From the NCBI RefSeq assembly GCF_000961095.1, contig NZ_CP011058.1, forward strand, positions 558,001-622,000: DNA of 64,000 nt, in the 5' to 3' direction. A model generated the notes under the pieces. That model did no database searches and was not told the DNA's origin. It worked only from the letters and a program-made list of their open reading frames with translations. This DNA is from Paenibacillus beijingensis (lineage in GTDB: Bacteria > Bacillota > Bacilli > Paenibacillales > Paenibacillaceae). The position numbers were made by a program, and so were the translations under genes. Of this stretch, positions 15,109 through 24,374 are shown one piece after another (position 1 is the stretch's first letter; each line of letters begins with the position of its first letter).

Positions 15109-15459
15109 ATGAGAATACGAGATATCATCGAAGGCAAAAAAGAGTGGCGAGCGCACGTGGCGCGTGTCAAAGCGCTCCCGCAGGATTATCAGATTGTTTA
15201 TAAAGAGATTCAAAAATATCTCTTTAAGGTCGGCCCTGTTGAGCTAACCGACGGGACGGGTTTGCTCTCGGGGATTATCGATCTTTTTGAAGAGGGCGCG
15301 GCCTTGGGGAAAGGCGTGCTCGAAGTGACAGGCAGTGACGTAGCGGCTTTCTGCGACGATCTAATCAAAGATTCAAAAACTTACGCTGACATCTATCAAG
15401 AATCTGTTGACCAAGAAGTTAACAAGGCCATGAAAAAGGTTACGGATAAAACAAAGTAA
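15109..15459 (+). CDS. DUF1048 domain protein (second copy)
   Basis: A 116-residue paralogue of the preceding protein: ALPQDYQIVYKEIQKYLF aligns with KLPADYQAAWEKINANLW, and LEVTGSDVAAFCDDLIKD with the GDDIKGFC segment. The two may form a hetero-oligomer. An AGGAGG precedes the ATG and only nine bases separate it from the first copy. Confidence 0.88.
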   Translation: MRIRDIIEGKKEWRAHVARVKALPQDYQIVYKEIQKYLFKVGPVELTDGTGLLSGIIDLFEEGAALGKGVLEVTGSDVAAFCDDLIKDSKTYADIYQESVDQEVNKAMKKVTDKTK

Positions 15460-15473
15460 AAGGGGATATCGGG

Positions 15474-16232
15474 ATGGAAAAAGTAATTGAAGTGAAAGGT
15501 CTGCGAAAGTCTTTCAAGGACACAGAAGTCCTAAAGGGCATCGATTTTGAAGTGAAGCGAGGTGAGATTTTCGCCCTGCTCGGCTCCAACGGCGCGGGCA
15601 AGACGACGTTTGTCAGAATCCTCACCACGCTGCTCAAACAGGACGGAGGCACCGCCACCGTAAACGGATTTGACGTCGCTTCAAAACCCGAGAATGTGCG
15701 GCATGCGATCAGTCTGACCGGGCAATTTGCCGCCGTGGACGAGATATTGACCGGGCGGGAAAATCTTATCATGATCGCCAAACTGCGACACCTTAAACAT
15801 CCGCGCCATGTCGCGGATGATTTACTGAATCGCTTCGGCTTGAACGACGCCGCCGACCGCAGGGTGTCCACCTATTCGGGCGGTATGCGCCGCAGGCTCG
15901 ACATTGCCATGAGCCTGATCGGAAAACCGCAGCTCATTTTCCTCGACGAGCCGACCACAGGTCTTGACCCCGAGGCACGCATTGAGGCTTGGAAGATTGT
16001 CAAGGAGCTTGCCGACGATGGCACAACGGTATTCCTGACCACTCAGTATTTGGATGAGGCTGAACAACTTGCCGATAGAATTGCCATTTTGCATAAGGGG
16101 AGGATTATTGCCAATGGCACGCTTGAGGAACTGAAAAAGCTGTTCCCGCCCACAAAGACGGAGTACGTGGAAAAACAACCTTCATTGGAGGAGATATTCC
16201 TCGCAATCATTGGTAAAAAGGAGGGAGAGTAA
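15474..16232 (+). CDS. ABC exporter ATP-binding protein (DrrA-like)
   Basis: A 252-residue ATPase with Walker A GSNGAGKTT near residue 38, signature YSGGMRRRLDIAMSL, and Walker B LIFLDEPTTGLDPEAR, a combination typical of daunorubicin-resistance-type exporters. It pairs with the membrane protein directly downstream. Substrate unknown; a toxic small molecule or peptide is likely, given PadR control. Confidence 0.93.
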   Translation: MEKVIEVKGLRKSFKDTEVLKGIDFEVKRGEIFALLGSNGAGKTTFVRILTTLLKQDGGTATVNGFDVASKPENVRHAISLTGQFAAVDEILTGRENLIMIAKLRHLKHPRHVADDLLNRFGLNDAADRRVSTYSGGMRRRLDIAMSLIGKPQLIFLDEPTTGLDPEARIEAWKIVKELADDGTTVFLTTQYLDEAEQLADRIAILHKGRIIANGTLEELKKLFPPTKTEYVEKQPSLEEIFLAIIGKKEGE

Positions 16233-16234
16233 CA

Positions 16235-16996
16235 ATGAATGAGCATTTTTTCAGCGACATGAGCGTGATGCTTGGACGTTCCATGCGCCATATTTTGCGA
16301 AGCATGGACACCATCTTCACGGTTTGCATCACTCCGATTGCAATGATGCTACTGTTCGTCTATGTGTTTGGCGGCGCAATCCAAAGCGGTATGGATAACT
16401 ATGTGAACTACCTGTTGCCCGGTATCCTGCTGATTGCGATTGCAAGTGGTATATCCTATACGGCTTACCGCCTGTTTTTGGATAAGCAACGGGGGATAAT
16501 TGAGCGGTTCCACTCCATGCCGATTTCGCGTTCCGCCGTGCTGTGGGGGCACGTGCTGACCTCGTTGGTATCCAACGCCATATCGGTTGTCGTCATCATT
16601 CTCGTAGCACTCATTATGGGCTTTCGCTCGTCGGCGGGGGGACTGTCTTGGCTTGCCGTAGCCGGCATACTCGTGCTGTTTACGCTGGCTTTGACTTGGG
16701 TCGCGGCGATTGCAGGACTGTCCGCGAAATCGGTGGAAGGTGCTAGCGTGTTTTCCTATCCGCTTATCTTTCTGCCGTTTATCAGTTCGGCCTTTGTGCC
16801 GACCGAAACGATGCCGTCAGTCGTACGCGCCTTTGCCGAAAACCAGCCGGTGACCTCTATCGTAGAAACCATCCGTGCATTATTGTCAAGTCAACCGGTA
16901 GGCAATGATATCTGGGTCGCTCTTGCGTGGTGCTTAGGGATACTGATCGTCGCATATTTATTTGCGGTGCGCGCATACAAACGGAAAGCTGCTTAA
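16235..16996 (+). CDS. ABC exporter permease (ABC-2 type, DrrB-like)
   Basis: A 253-residue membrane protein with about six hydrophobic segments and the ABC-2 family central region (ERFHSMPISRSAVLWGHVLT, then SVEGASVFSYPLIFLPFISS and FVPTETMP). It starts two bases after the ATPase gene and ends the padR operon. Confidence 0.92.
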   Translation: MNEHFFSDMSVMLGRSMRHILRSMDTIFTVCITPIAMMLLFVYVFGGAIQSGMDNYVNYLLPGILLIAIASGISYTAYRLFLDKQRGIIERFHSMPISRSAVLWGHVLTSLVSNAISVVVIILVALIMGFRSSAGGLSWLAVAGILVLFTLALTWVAAIAGLSAKSVEGASVFSYPLIFLPFISSAFVPTETMPSVVRAFAENQPVTSIVETIRALLSSQPVGNDIWVALAWCLGILIVAYLFAVRAYKRKAA

Positions 16997-17187
16997 TGTT
17001 TGCAGGCAATAAAATAATGATAGTGGTCAACAAAAACATCAAGTAAACGCCCCACCACCAGCGACGGCGTTACTTATTTGTCAAAGCGCTCGCTTCACCA
17101 GTTTTGCTCGTTGAGATTGATGCCGTCGCAGCGAAGTGATGTTCTATTACTCCTTTTATGTCAAGTAATGGGGAATAAAGATAACCA

Positions 17188-17224
17188 GGGAGCAGAATGC
17201 CACGGATGCCTGTTCCCTTTTTTT
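17188..17224 (+). terminator. Terminator-like hairpin downstream of the exporter operon
   Basis: GGGAGCAG pairs with CTGTTCCC, one pair being G-T, and is followed by TTTTTTT. The 16997-17551 intergenic stretch (555 bases) holds this and the next hairpin and no gene that I can support. Confidence 0.6.
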
Positions 17225-17280
17225 ATTGAAGTAGGCGTCAAATCGTGGATGCCGTTAAGCTAACGGATAACGATAGCACA

Positions 17281-17339
17281 AAGCAGCGGCAGTCTAAGGC
17301 CTTATTTTCGAGTCCTAGTCCGCCGCTGTTTCTTTTTTT
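17281..17339 (+). terminator. Second terminator-like hairpin
   Basis: AAGCAGCGGC pairs with GCCGCTGTTT across a loop of about 30 bases, followed by CTTTTTTT. It may back up the first terminator or be the end of a lost element. Confidence 0.4.
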
Positions 17340-17551
17340 AGTGTCTGTCTAATACTCATTTTTAGAGGGTTACCGATTTACGTTTAATAACCGCATTAAA
17401 TCAAGAATTCTAGTCAAAAAATTTATTTTCACTGGACAGCAGCACGTTGCAGGTCATCTCCGGACAAGCGGTTTGGAAACATAAGTTCAATACAGCCGGG
17501 CGGCAGATGAACTGCCGGCCTTCAACAACTACGTTCGGAAAATGATACGTT

Positions 17552-18355
17552 TTATGCCTCGTCCGATAAACTTGCCTTATAGTTGGTCCCGATCACTTCC
17601 GTAATCATTTCATGAAGCTTGACTACCGCATAATCGATAAATTCGCGGCCTTTCGCAGCACTTGCGAGTGTCGGCGCTCCGATGACGCCGTGTTTGGAAA
17701 CGTCCTGCGTTTTCCACCCCGGCACGATCGGTCCTTTAATTGAAACGTGGCGGTTGTCGGTGAGCTGCGGCGACGGAAATTCGTCGGCCGCTTTCGCCAT
17801 ATCGACCAGGTCCGGGCGGAAAACAAGCATCAATGACGTTTCCAGCTCGCACGCGTGGAACACCCCATACTCGCCCGATTGCTGCACTTTAGCGAGAATG
17901 TCGCTCCAGAACGAGGTGAACCACCAGTCGAACACATACACTTCCATATCGTGCTTGATCCGCAGATCGCGGCTGAGCACATTCAGCAGATCGGTGTTGC
18001 CGCCGTGGCTGTTCATGAGCAGCACTTTGCCGAATCCGTGCGCGCGGATCGATCCGCACAAGTCGTCCACCATATTGTACATCGTCGTCGTCGAGAAGGT
18101 CAGCGTGCCCGGGAAATCGAGATGTTCGTTGCTTTTGCCGACAGGAATAAGGGGCGTAAGCAGCACTTCATGACTTGGAAACGTTACCCGCTGCTCCAAT
18201 TCGCCGAGCAGGCTTCCCAAAATGATGGAATCCGTTCCGACCGGAAGATGCGCCCCGTGCTGTTCGGTGGCGCCAATCGGGACGATGACGAGCGAGCGCT
18301 CTTTGTCAATCGCAGCAATTTCCTTTGTCGTACAGTTGCTCCATTGGCGGATCAT
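17552..18355 (-). CDS. Creatininase-family amidohydrolase
   Basis: A 267-residue metal-dependent amidohydrolase-fold protein. The family metal-binding motifs are present: GATEQHGAHLPVGTDSI near residue 32 (Glu, His, Asp), MNSHGGNTDLL, and CELETSLML (Glu). Relatives open ring amides such as creatinine or act on formamides; the substrate here is unknown. Start at 18355 with GGAG eight bases upstream. It is the last gene of the BMP transporter run, so its substrate may be delivered by that importer. Confidence 0.88.
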   Translation of the reverse strand: MIRQWSNCTTKEIAAIDKERSLVIVPIGATEQHGAHLPVGTDSIILGSLLGELEQRVTFPSHEVLLTPLIPVGKSNEHLDFPGTLTFSTTTMYNMVDDLCGSIRAHGFGKVLLMNSHGGNTDLLNVLSRDLRIKHDMEVYVFDWWFTSFWSDILAKVQQSGEYGVFHACELETSLMLVFRPDLVDMAKAADEFPSPQLTDNRHVSIKGPIVPGWKTQDVSKHGVIGAPTLASAAKGREFIDYAVVKLHEMITEVIGTNYKASLSDEA

Positions 18356-18439
18356 GCCATCAGCTCCTTTAAGTGGATTGAATGTCGGCGCCGGAATGAC
18401 GCCCATGCTTTCATACCGTGCGAGCTCACTTGCCCGCCT

Positions 18440-19380
18440 TTACATTACCCGCTTTTCCTTCTTGGACAGCTTGCCTGCCTTACGAGATACATTATAAGAG
18501 TAAATGACCAAGCCGAGAACCGTTGCCACGTAAGGAACGGTGGAAATAAGCTCCGCCGGTATTTTCAGCAGCTGCAGCGCATTGGAGAGCGCTTCGGCGA
18601 AGCCGAACAGGAACGAGGTGATCGTCGTTCCGACCGTCGTGCTTCTGCCCATCGATTCCGCGGCAAGCGCGATCCAACCCCTGCCGGCCGTCATGTTCCG
18701 GGTGAACAGCGAAAGGTAACCCATCGACATATAAGCACCGCCAAGACTTGCGAACAGGCCGCTGAGCAGCAGCGCGATATATTGAATCTTCTTCACTTTA
18801 ATGCCGACCGATTCGGCCGCGTGCCGGTTTTCGCCGACGGCCCTTATTTGCAGGCCGAGCGGCGTGCGGCTCAGCATATAATAGACAGCTGCGGCCAGCA
18901 GAATCGAGACGTAAGTGAGCACATGATGTCCCGACACGATCGGTCCGATGACGGGAATTTTTTCAACGAGCGGAATATGAATGGATGGGAGCACCTTGCT
19001 TGCCAGCGAGGAGGAAGTTCCTTTGTCCCCGGTCAGCATGAACAGCACGAATACCGTTCCCCCGATGCAAACGCGTTAATCGCAATCCCGCCCAGGATGA
19101 GGTGCGTCTTGAACTGGAGCGTGAAAAAAGCGAGAATGCCCGCCAGCAGCACGCCCGAGACCGCTGCGCACAGCAGCCCGAGCCACGCGCTTCCCGTATA
19201 AGCGCTTAAGAGCACTCCCGTCAGCGCGGATGTGAGCATGATGCCTTCCAATCCGATATTCACAATGCCCGCCCGGCTGGAAATGAGCGCCCCCAAAGCC
19301 GCAAGCAGAATCGGCGTCGTAACCCGGAGAACGGAAAAAGCAAAGTCGGTCGTCAGGATGACCGCGAGAAAATCATGCAT
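18440..19380 (-). pseudogene. Second permease of the BMP-type ABC importer, frameshifted
   Basis: Two overlapping frames together make one NupQ/YufQ-like permease. The first (from 19380) reads MHDFLAVILTTDFAF and reaches GGIAINAFASG. The continuation, GGTVFVLFMLTGDKG and on to the normal C-terminus at 18440, is in another frame. The break lies in a run of five C on the plus strand near 19060; one more base would restore the frame. It may be a true inactivating deletion, a phase-variable tract or a sequencing error. The start has AAGGAGG nine bases upstream and overlaps the upstream permease stop. Confidence 0.85.
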
Positions 19381-20422
19381 GCTTTTGCGCCTCCTTGAGC
19401 AGCATTCTGTTTTTCCAGAACTTGAGGAACTGATCGGCTGAGACGAGCAGCAGAATGACTGCCTGCACGATCGAGATCATTTCGGCGGGAACGTCGGAGT
19501 ACCGGGACATCATGTCCGCTCCGACCCGTATGTACGCAAGAAAAAGCGCCGATCCGATGACGCCGAGCGGATTGTTCTTCGCCAGCATGGCGACGAGCGC
19601 TCCGTCCAGGCCGTAACCCGGCAGCGCATTCCATTGAAACCGGTTGTACATCCCGAGCACTTCAACCGATCCTCCAATACCGGCAGCGAGGCCCGCAAGC
19701 AGATGCACAAAGATGATCACTTTGGCGGTTTTGATTCCCGAGTATTCGGCGAACTCCCGGTTCGCTCCGGTCATGCGCAGTTCATAACCCCACCGGGTTT
19801 TGTACATAAAGTAATGACCCGCGACGATGCAGCCGAGCGCGATAATAAGGCCGGTATGAATCCGGGTTCCGGGGACGATCCTGCTCAGCAGCGCGGTCGG
19901 ATCGAACTTGAATGAAGCGGTCTGAAACGCGGCCGCATCCCGAAGCTTGTAATTGAGCAAATATTGGCCGACGCCGTAAAGAATGCTGTTGAACATGAGC
20001 GACGTAACCAGCTCGTTCGCATTCCATTTTGCTTTCAGAAAACCGGTAACCGCCGATATTAAAGCCCCGACGATTCCTCCCAGCACGATCGCGGCGACCG
20101 GATGAAGGAAGCCGCCCAGACTGAAATGAATGGCAACGGCGGCCGCCGTCAATCCCGAGAAGTAAAAGATGCCTTCCGCGCCCAGGTTGAACATGTTCAT
20201 CTTAAACAGCAGCGACAGAGCAAGGCCCGTAAACATGAGCGGAATGGCCATCTCGACGATGTTTCCCGCATGCGACATGGAAGACAGAGGTTCATATAAA
20301 AAAATAAAAATGGTTTCCAGTGGCTTGCTGCTCACAAAGGAAATCATAATAAACGTAAGAAGCAGCGCAATCAATACGACTGCGGCAGTCCGTACGAATT
20401 CGAAATGTTTGGACTTAATCAT
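19373..20422 (-). CDS. BMP-type ABC importer permease (NupP/YufP-like)
   Basis: A 349-residue membrane protein with about nine hydrophobic segments and the branched-permease family patterns (FNLGAEGIFYFSGLTAAAVA, KWNANELVTSLMFNSI, and RMTGANREFAEYSGIKT). Close relatives are subunits of nucleoside importers. It overlaps the ATPase gene by eight bases upstream and the second permease by eight bases downstream. Confidence 0.92.
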   Translation of the reverse strand: MIKSKHFEFVRTAAVVLIALLLTFIMISFVSSKPLETIFIFLYEPLSSMSHAGNIVEMAIPLMFTGLALSLLFKMNMFNLGAEGIFYFSGLTAAAVAIHFSLGGFLHPVAAIVLGGIVGALISAVTGFLKAKWNANELVTSLMFNSILYGVGQYLLNYKLRDAAAFQTASFKFDPTALLSRIVPGTRIHTGLIIALGCIVAGHYFMYKTRWGYELRMTGANREFAEYSGIKTAKVIIFVHLLAGLAAGIGGSVEVLGMYNRFQWNALPGYGLDGALVAMLAKNNPLGVIGSALFLAYIRVGADMMSRYSDVPAEMISIVQAVILLLVSADQFLKFWKNRMLLKEAQKHA

Positions 20423-21962
20423 TGACGGCCCCCCTGACCTCGTCCTGTCTCTTGATGCCGAGCATATAAAGTCCCAGCTCCTGTTCCGTTATTTCGGACG
20501 GTTTGTCGAAATGGGCAACGATCTCGCCTTCATACATCACGAGCAAGCTGTCGCTCAGCTCCAAAATTTCATTCAAATCGGCGGAAATGAGCAAAATCGC
20601 ACATCCGCTGCTCCTCAGCTCCAGCAGCTTGCGGTGAATGAGCTGCGCCGCCCCGACATCGACGCCCCGCGTCGGCTGCTCGGCGATGAGCAGCTGCGGG
20701 TCGGTCGAGCTTTCCCTGGCGACGACGACTTTCTGCATGTTGCCGCCGGACAGCATGCCGATTTCCTGGGTTGGACCCGACGTTTTAATTTGGAAATCGG
20801 CAATTTGCGATTCCGTCAGCCTCATCATCTTCGTCCGTTTCAGCCAGCCGAATCGGCTCCATTCTTTATGCTTGTACCGGGTCGAAATCAGATTGTCGAG
20901 TATGCTCGCCTCGCGTGCCGTTCCCTGCCTCATCCGGTCTTCGGGAATGTACGAGACGCCAAGGCCGCGGATCGCTTCAATATCGAGCTTGCCGACCGCA
21001 GTCCCGTTCACCTCAACGGTGCCGCTGTCGCCCTCAAGCCGGCCCGTAACGGCTTCCACCAGCTGTGATTGTCCGTTGCCTTCGACGCCGGCAATGCCGA
21101 CGATTTCTCCTTTGCGGATCGACAGCCGGATGCGGCTTAAGATCGGCTTGCCCTGTTTGGTGCTGCAGGTGAAGTCGTCGATCTGCAGCACTTTTTCTCC
21201 CGGCTGCCGGCTGGTCTTCTCGTATTTCAGCACGACGTCGCGTCCGACCATCAACCTGGAAATCTCCTGCTCGGACACTTCACTGATGTCGAATATGCCT
21301 TCCGTTCTGCCGCTGCGCATAATCGTGATGCGATCGCAAATCGCCTTCACTTCTTTCAGCTTGTGGGAAATAAATACAACCGTATGGCCGCTTTCCTTCA
21401 GCAGCTTCAGCTGTCCGAACAGCTCCTCGGTTTCCTGGGGAGTGAGCACGGCCGTCGGCTCGTCGAGAATAAGAATGCGGGCGCCTCTTACGAGCGCCTT
21501 CAAAATTTCAACCTTTTGCTTCATCCCGACCGACAGATTTTCCACCTTCTCCGCAGGATCGACCTGCAGGTTGTACTTGGCGGAATACTCCTTGGTCAGC
21601 CTGACGGCTTCGCGATAATCGATCGCAATCCCTTTCTTCGGCTCCATCCCCAGCACCATGTTCTCCGCAACGGTAAACGAGTTGACAAGCATGAAATGCT
21701 GATGCACCATGCCGATGCCGAGCGCGATCGCATCCTGCGGGGTGTGCAGCTTGACTTTATTGCCTCTGAGATAAATGTCGCCCTCGCTCGGCTCTTCCAT
21801 GCCGAACATCATCTTCATCAAGGTCGATTTGCCGGCGCCGTTCTCCCCGGCAACGGCATGAATTTCCCCGTCGTACAACGAAAAATGAACATTCTGGTTC
21901 GCAACGACTCCATTCGGGTACACCTTCGTAATATTCCGCATTTCAAGCAAAGCGTCTGCCAT
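20415..21962 (-). CDS. BMP-type ABC importer ATPase with two nucleotide-binding domains (NupO/YufO-like)
   Basis: A 515-residue tandem ATPase. Domain 1 has Walker A GENGAGKST and Walker B ILILDEPTAVLTPQE. Domain 2 has the degenerate P-loop GVEGNGQSQ, signature MLSGGNMQKVVVARE and LLIAEQPTRGVDVGAAQ. This is the usual pattern for simple-sugar and nucleoside importers of the RbsA/NupO type. It lies between the binding-protein gene and the permeases. Confidence 0.94.
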   Translation of the reverse strand: MADALLEMRNITKVYPNGVVANQNVHFSLYDGEIHAVAGENGAGKSTLMKMMFGMEEPSEGDIYLRGNKVKLHTPQDAIALGIGMVHQHFMLVNSFTVAENMVLGMEPKKGIAIDYREAVRLTKEYSAKYNLQVDPAEKVENLSVGMKQKVEILKALVRGARILILDEPTAVLTPQETEELFGQLKLLKESGHTVVFISHKLKEVKAICDRITIMRSGRTEGIFDISEVSEQEISRLMVGRDVVLKYEKTSRQPGEKVLQIDDFTCSTKQGKPILSRIRLSIRKGEIVGIAGVEGNGQSQLVEAVTGRLEGDSGTVEVNGTAVGKLDIEAIRGLGVSYIPEDRMRQGTAREASILDNLISTRYKHKEWSRFGWLKRTKMMRLTESQIADFQIKTSGPTQEIGMLSGGNMQKVVVARESSTDPQLLIAEQPTRGVDVGAAQLIHRKLLELRSSGCAILLISADLNEILELSDSLLVMYEGEIVAHFDKPSEITEQELGLYMLGIKRQDEVRGAVND

Positions 21963-22000
21963 TGTGAAGCCATCCCCCCCTTATGCCGGTACCAAACGGA

Positions 22001-22055
22001 AAGATTTGACGGAAAAAAGGAAATTCCGAAGAATCTCCTCTTTTCGTCAAATCTT
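22001..22055 (-). promoter_or_regulatory. Intercistronic hairpin between binding-protein and ATPase genes
   Basis: AAGATTTGACG (22001-22011) pairs perfectly with CGTCAAATCTT (22045-22055). It has no T-run, so it probably stabilises the upstream binding-protein message or lowers readthrough, giving more binding protein than transporter. Confidence 0.6.
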
Positions 22056-22062
22056 GCGGACG

Positions 22063-23223
22063 TTACGGTTTAACGGAATTGCGGATTTGCTCGATCGCGG
22101 AAGTTTCCATGCTGTTCGCATCGTCGACGGTAATTTCTTTGTTCAGCAGCTTTTGCTTAATTTCGTCGATTTTTCCTTTCATTTCCGGCGTCATCAGCTT
22201 GTTGTAAATGTCATTCTCCGCGATGCCCGTACCGCCTTCGGCAAAGCCGAGAACTTCACGTTTGCCATACGTGAGCGTTCCATCCTGGAAGCTCTTGACC
22301 GCTTTTAGAATCGACTGGTCGATATTTTTCATGGAAGAGGTAAGAATCAGGTTCGCCTTGTCGCTGTCCGTATCCTTGAACAGCAGCGCCTGGTCGGAAT
22401 CGACGCCGACCGCGTACTTCTTCTGCTCTTTCGCCGCGTCGAAGATGCCGAGCCCCGTTCCGCCCGCAGCGCCGAAAATAACGTCCGCGCCGGATTTGTA
22501 TTGCACGAGCGAAAGCTCTTTGCCCTTCGCCGGGTTGCTGAAATCGCCCGCATAGGAAGTCACCACTTTAATGTCGGGGTCGATGTACTTGGCTCCTTCG
22601 ATGTAACCGACAAGGAAGGCGTTGATGCCGGGTACGTCCAAGCCTCCGAGGAAGCCGATTTTTTTGTCCGGATTCATGCCCGGCAGGCTGGATGAGGTGG
22701 CTAGTGCCGCTACGGCGCCGGCGAGGAAAGAAGCGTCGTTCACTTTGTAGCTCATGGCGTACATGTTGTCCGGAATATCGTCGAAATCGGTGTCGAAGTC
22801 GAGGAATTTTTTGTCCGGATGCTCTGCCGCTACGGCATGGTAAATTTCCGATGCCGTCGAGTTGCCGGAAATGATGAGGTCCCAATCCTGGTTTGCGATA
22901 TCTTCATAGATCGGCTGCCATTTCGTCTGGTCCGTCCCCATCTCGATCACTTTCGTCTCCGCTCCGAGTTCGCTGCGAACGAGATCGAGGCCGCGGTTAG
23001 CCGAGTCGTGGAAGGACTTGTCGCCCAGGTTGCCGGCAATAAGCAGCACAACCTTCAGCTTTTTGCCGTCTGCTCCGGCGCCGGATGAGCTGCTTGCCGA
23101 ACCGCTTGCCGTTTCGGAAGCCGTGCCGGCTGCCTGGTTTGCGTTATTGCCGGGTTTCGAACATGCGGACAGAACAAGCACAAGAGCTGCAAGCAGAACG
23201 AGTACCTTTTTCATTTCACTCAT
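22063..23223 (-). CDS. BMP-family substrate-binding lipoprotein
   Basis: A 386-residue lipoprotein of the basic-membrane-protein family (NupN-like). The signal peptide ends in the lipobox VLSACS, followed by a Ser/Ala/Gly-rich linker. The periplasmic-binding fold follows, with LIAGNLGDKSFHDSANRGLD, DLIISGNSTASEIYH, and KIGFLGGLDVPGINAFLVGY. Family members bind nucleosides or related molecules. ATG 23223 has AAGGA five bases before it. It lies eight bases after btpA-like. Confidence 0.93.
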   Translation of the reverse strand: MSEMKKVLVLLAALVLVLSACSKPGNNANQAAGTASETASGSASSSSGAGADGKKLKVVLLIAGNLGDKSFHDSANRGLDLVRSELGAETKVIEMGTDQTKWQPIYEDIANQDWDLIISGNSTASEIYHAVAAEHPDKKFLDFDTDFDDIPDNMYAMSYKVNDASFLAGAVAALATSSSLPGMNPDKKIGFLGGLDVPGINAFLVGYIEGAKYIDPDIKVVTSYAGDFSNPAKGKELSLVQYKSGADVIFGAAGGTGLGIFDAAKEQKKYAVGVDSDQALLFKDTDSDKANLILTSSMKNIDQSILKAVKSFQDGTLTYGKREVLGFAEGGTGIAENDIYNKLMTPEMKGKIDEIKQKLLNKEITVDDANSMETSAIEQIRNSVKP

Positions 23224-23233
23224 CACATTCCTT

Positions 23234-24058
23234 CTATTTAAATTTTTGGTGCTGCCCCCTGAAGGATTTCACTTTCTCCATAAAAGCTTTCACACGGACA
23301 GGATCGACCAGATTGTCGAATTTGCCGTCGACCTTAAAGGTCGTGCCGACAACCGCTCCGTCGGCAATCGAAAGCTGCCGCTCGATCGTCTCCAGCCTGC
23401 AGCCGGTATTGCAGAACACCGCCGTTTCGGGAACGGCCTGCTTCACTCGGGTCAGAACGCCGCTGTCCGTCTCGGCCCCGGCCGTGAGTCCCGAGACGCA
23501 CAGTGCATCCGGCCGGTTGTTGAACACGGTCGATTTGGCGATGTCGACAATATCCCGGTCCGCCAAATATTTCGAAGCCTCCGGCACGATGTTGAACAGC
23601 ATCTTCAAATCCTTGGCGCCAAGTTCCATTTTGTGCCGGACCGTCTCGCCGACGTTTGTGTTCCACAGCCCGAAATCGCTGGCGTACACGCCGGTCATAA
23701 TTTCACGGATAAACTTCGCTCCCGTCGCGACGGCCAAATCGATGGAAGCGATCGGATCCCAAAGCACATTGACGCCGAACGGAATTTTGATTTCGCTCCT
23801 CAGCTCGCCGATGACTCTGGCCATCGATGCGACCGTTTCGGGTCTCACCTTCGTCAAGTAAGGCAAACTGAATTCGTTGGAGAACATCACCGCATCCACT
23901 CCGCCGTCCTGCAGCCCGTGAAGGTCCTGCCTCGCCAACTCGACAACCTTGTCCATCCCTCCGCCTAGGTCAAAATACGGATCGCCGGGCAACGCGCGAA
24001 GATGGCACATCGCGATAATCGGTTTGTACGACCCAAACGTTTCTTTAATCCACTGCAT
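23234..24058 (-). CDS. BtpA/SgcQ-family TIM-barrel protein
   Basis: A 274-residue protein of the BtpA family, which includes SgcQ of E. coli. Typical stretches are IIAMCHLRALPGDPYFD, GGVDAVMFSNEFSLPY, GVNVLWDPIASIDLAVATGA and AVFCNTGCRLETIERQLS. BtpA was linked to photosystem I in cyanobacteria, but in Firmicutes the enzymatic role is unknown; the barrel suggests sugar or nucleoside-derived metabolism. GGAGG precedes the ATG at 24058 by about nine bases. It is first in the transporter operon. Confidence 0.88.
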   Translation of the reverse strand: MQWIKETFGSYKPIIAMCHLRALPGDPYFDLGGGMDKVVELARQDLHGLQDGGVDAVMFSNEFSLPYLTKVRPETVASMARVIGELRSEIKIPFGVNVLWDPIASIDLAVATGAKFIREIMTGVYASDFGLWNTNVGETVRHKMELGAKDLKMLFNIVPEASKYLADRDIVDIAKSTVFNNRPDALCVSGLTAGAETDSGVLTRVKQAVPETAVFCNTGCRLETIERQLSIADGAVVGTTFKVDGKFDNLVDPVRVKAFMEKVKSFRGQHQKFK

Positions 24059-24134
24059 GGCTGCTGCCTCCAACATCTGATGTTTTCATATTCCGGCATC
24101 GTGAAAGTGCCGGCACTTATTTTCTTGATTGTTT

Positions 24135-24163
24135 ATGATAGATTATATAACGCAATCTATCAT
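24135..24163 (-). promoter_or_regulatory. Promoter with overlapping palindromic operator for the BMP importer operon
   Basis: A perfect inverted repeat ATGATAGATT (24135-24144) N9 AATCTATCAT (24154-24163) covers a minus-strand TATAAT (24142-24147). A repressor bound here would occlude the -10. The neighbouring DeoR-type regulator is the obvious candidate. Confidence 0.6.
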
Positions 24164-24206
24164 GTAATTTAACATGATTATAGCGGCGCTTGCGCAAAAC
24201 CGTCAA

Positions 24207-24220
24207 GATCATTTATGATT
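24207..24220. promoter_or_regulatory. Candidate DeoR operator (site 1)
   Basis: GATCATTTATGATT contains the perfect palindrome ATCATTTATGAT. It recurs with one change (GATCCTTTATGATT) at 28082-28095, in front of the M42-FGGY transcript. It lies 60 bp upstream of the importer -10. Confidence 0.5.
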
Positions 24221-24374
24221 TTTTATTTTCTTTTTATTTATTATTTGATCAATTCCGATTGGGAAACAGAAAAAAGCCTTGCGGCATCCAGACTGCCTCA
24301 AGCTGCGCATCCGCGAGCTCATGGTTGTCTGCATACCGCAAGACCTCTTTACATACCGATTCATTGCAGGCGCC

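Noticed and set aside
17078..17263. A 61-codon frame in the gap after the exporter operon
   Set aside because: It runs through a terminator hairpin and has no ribosome-binding site.
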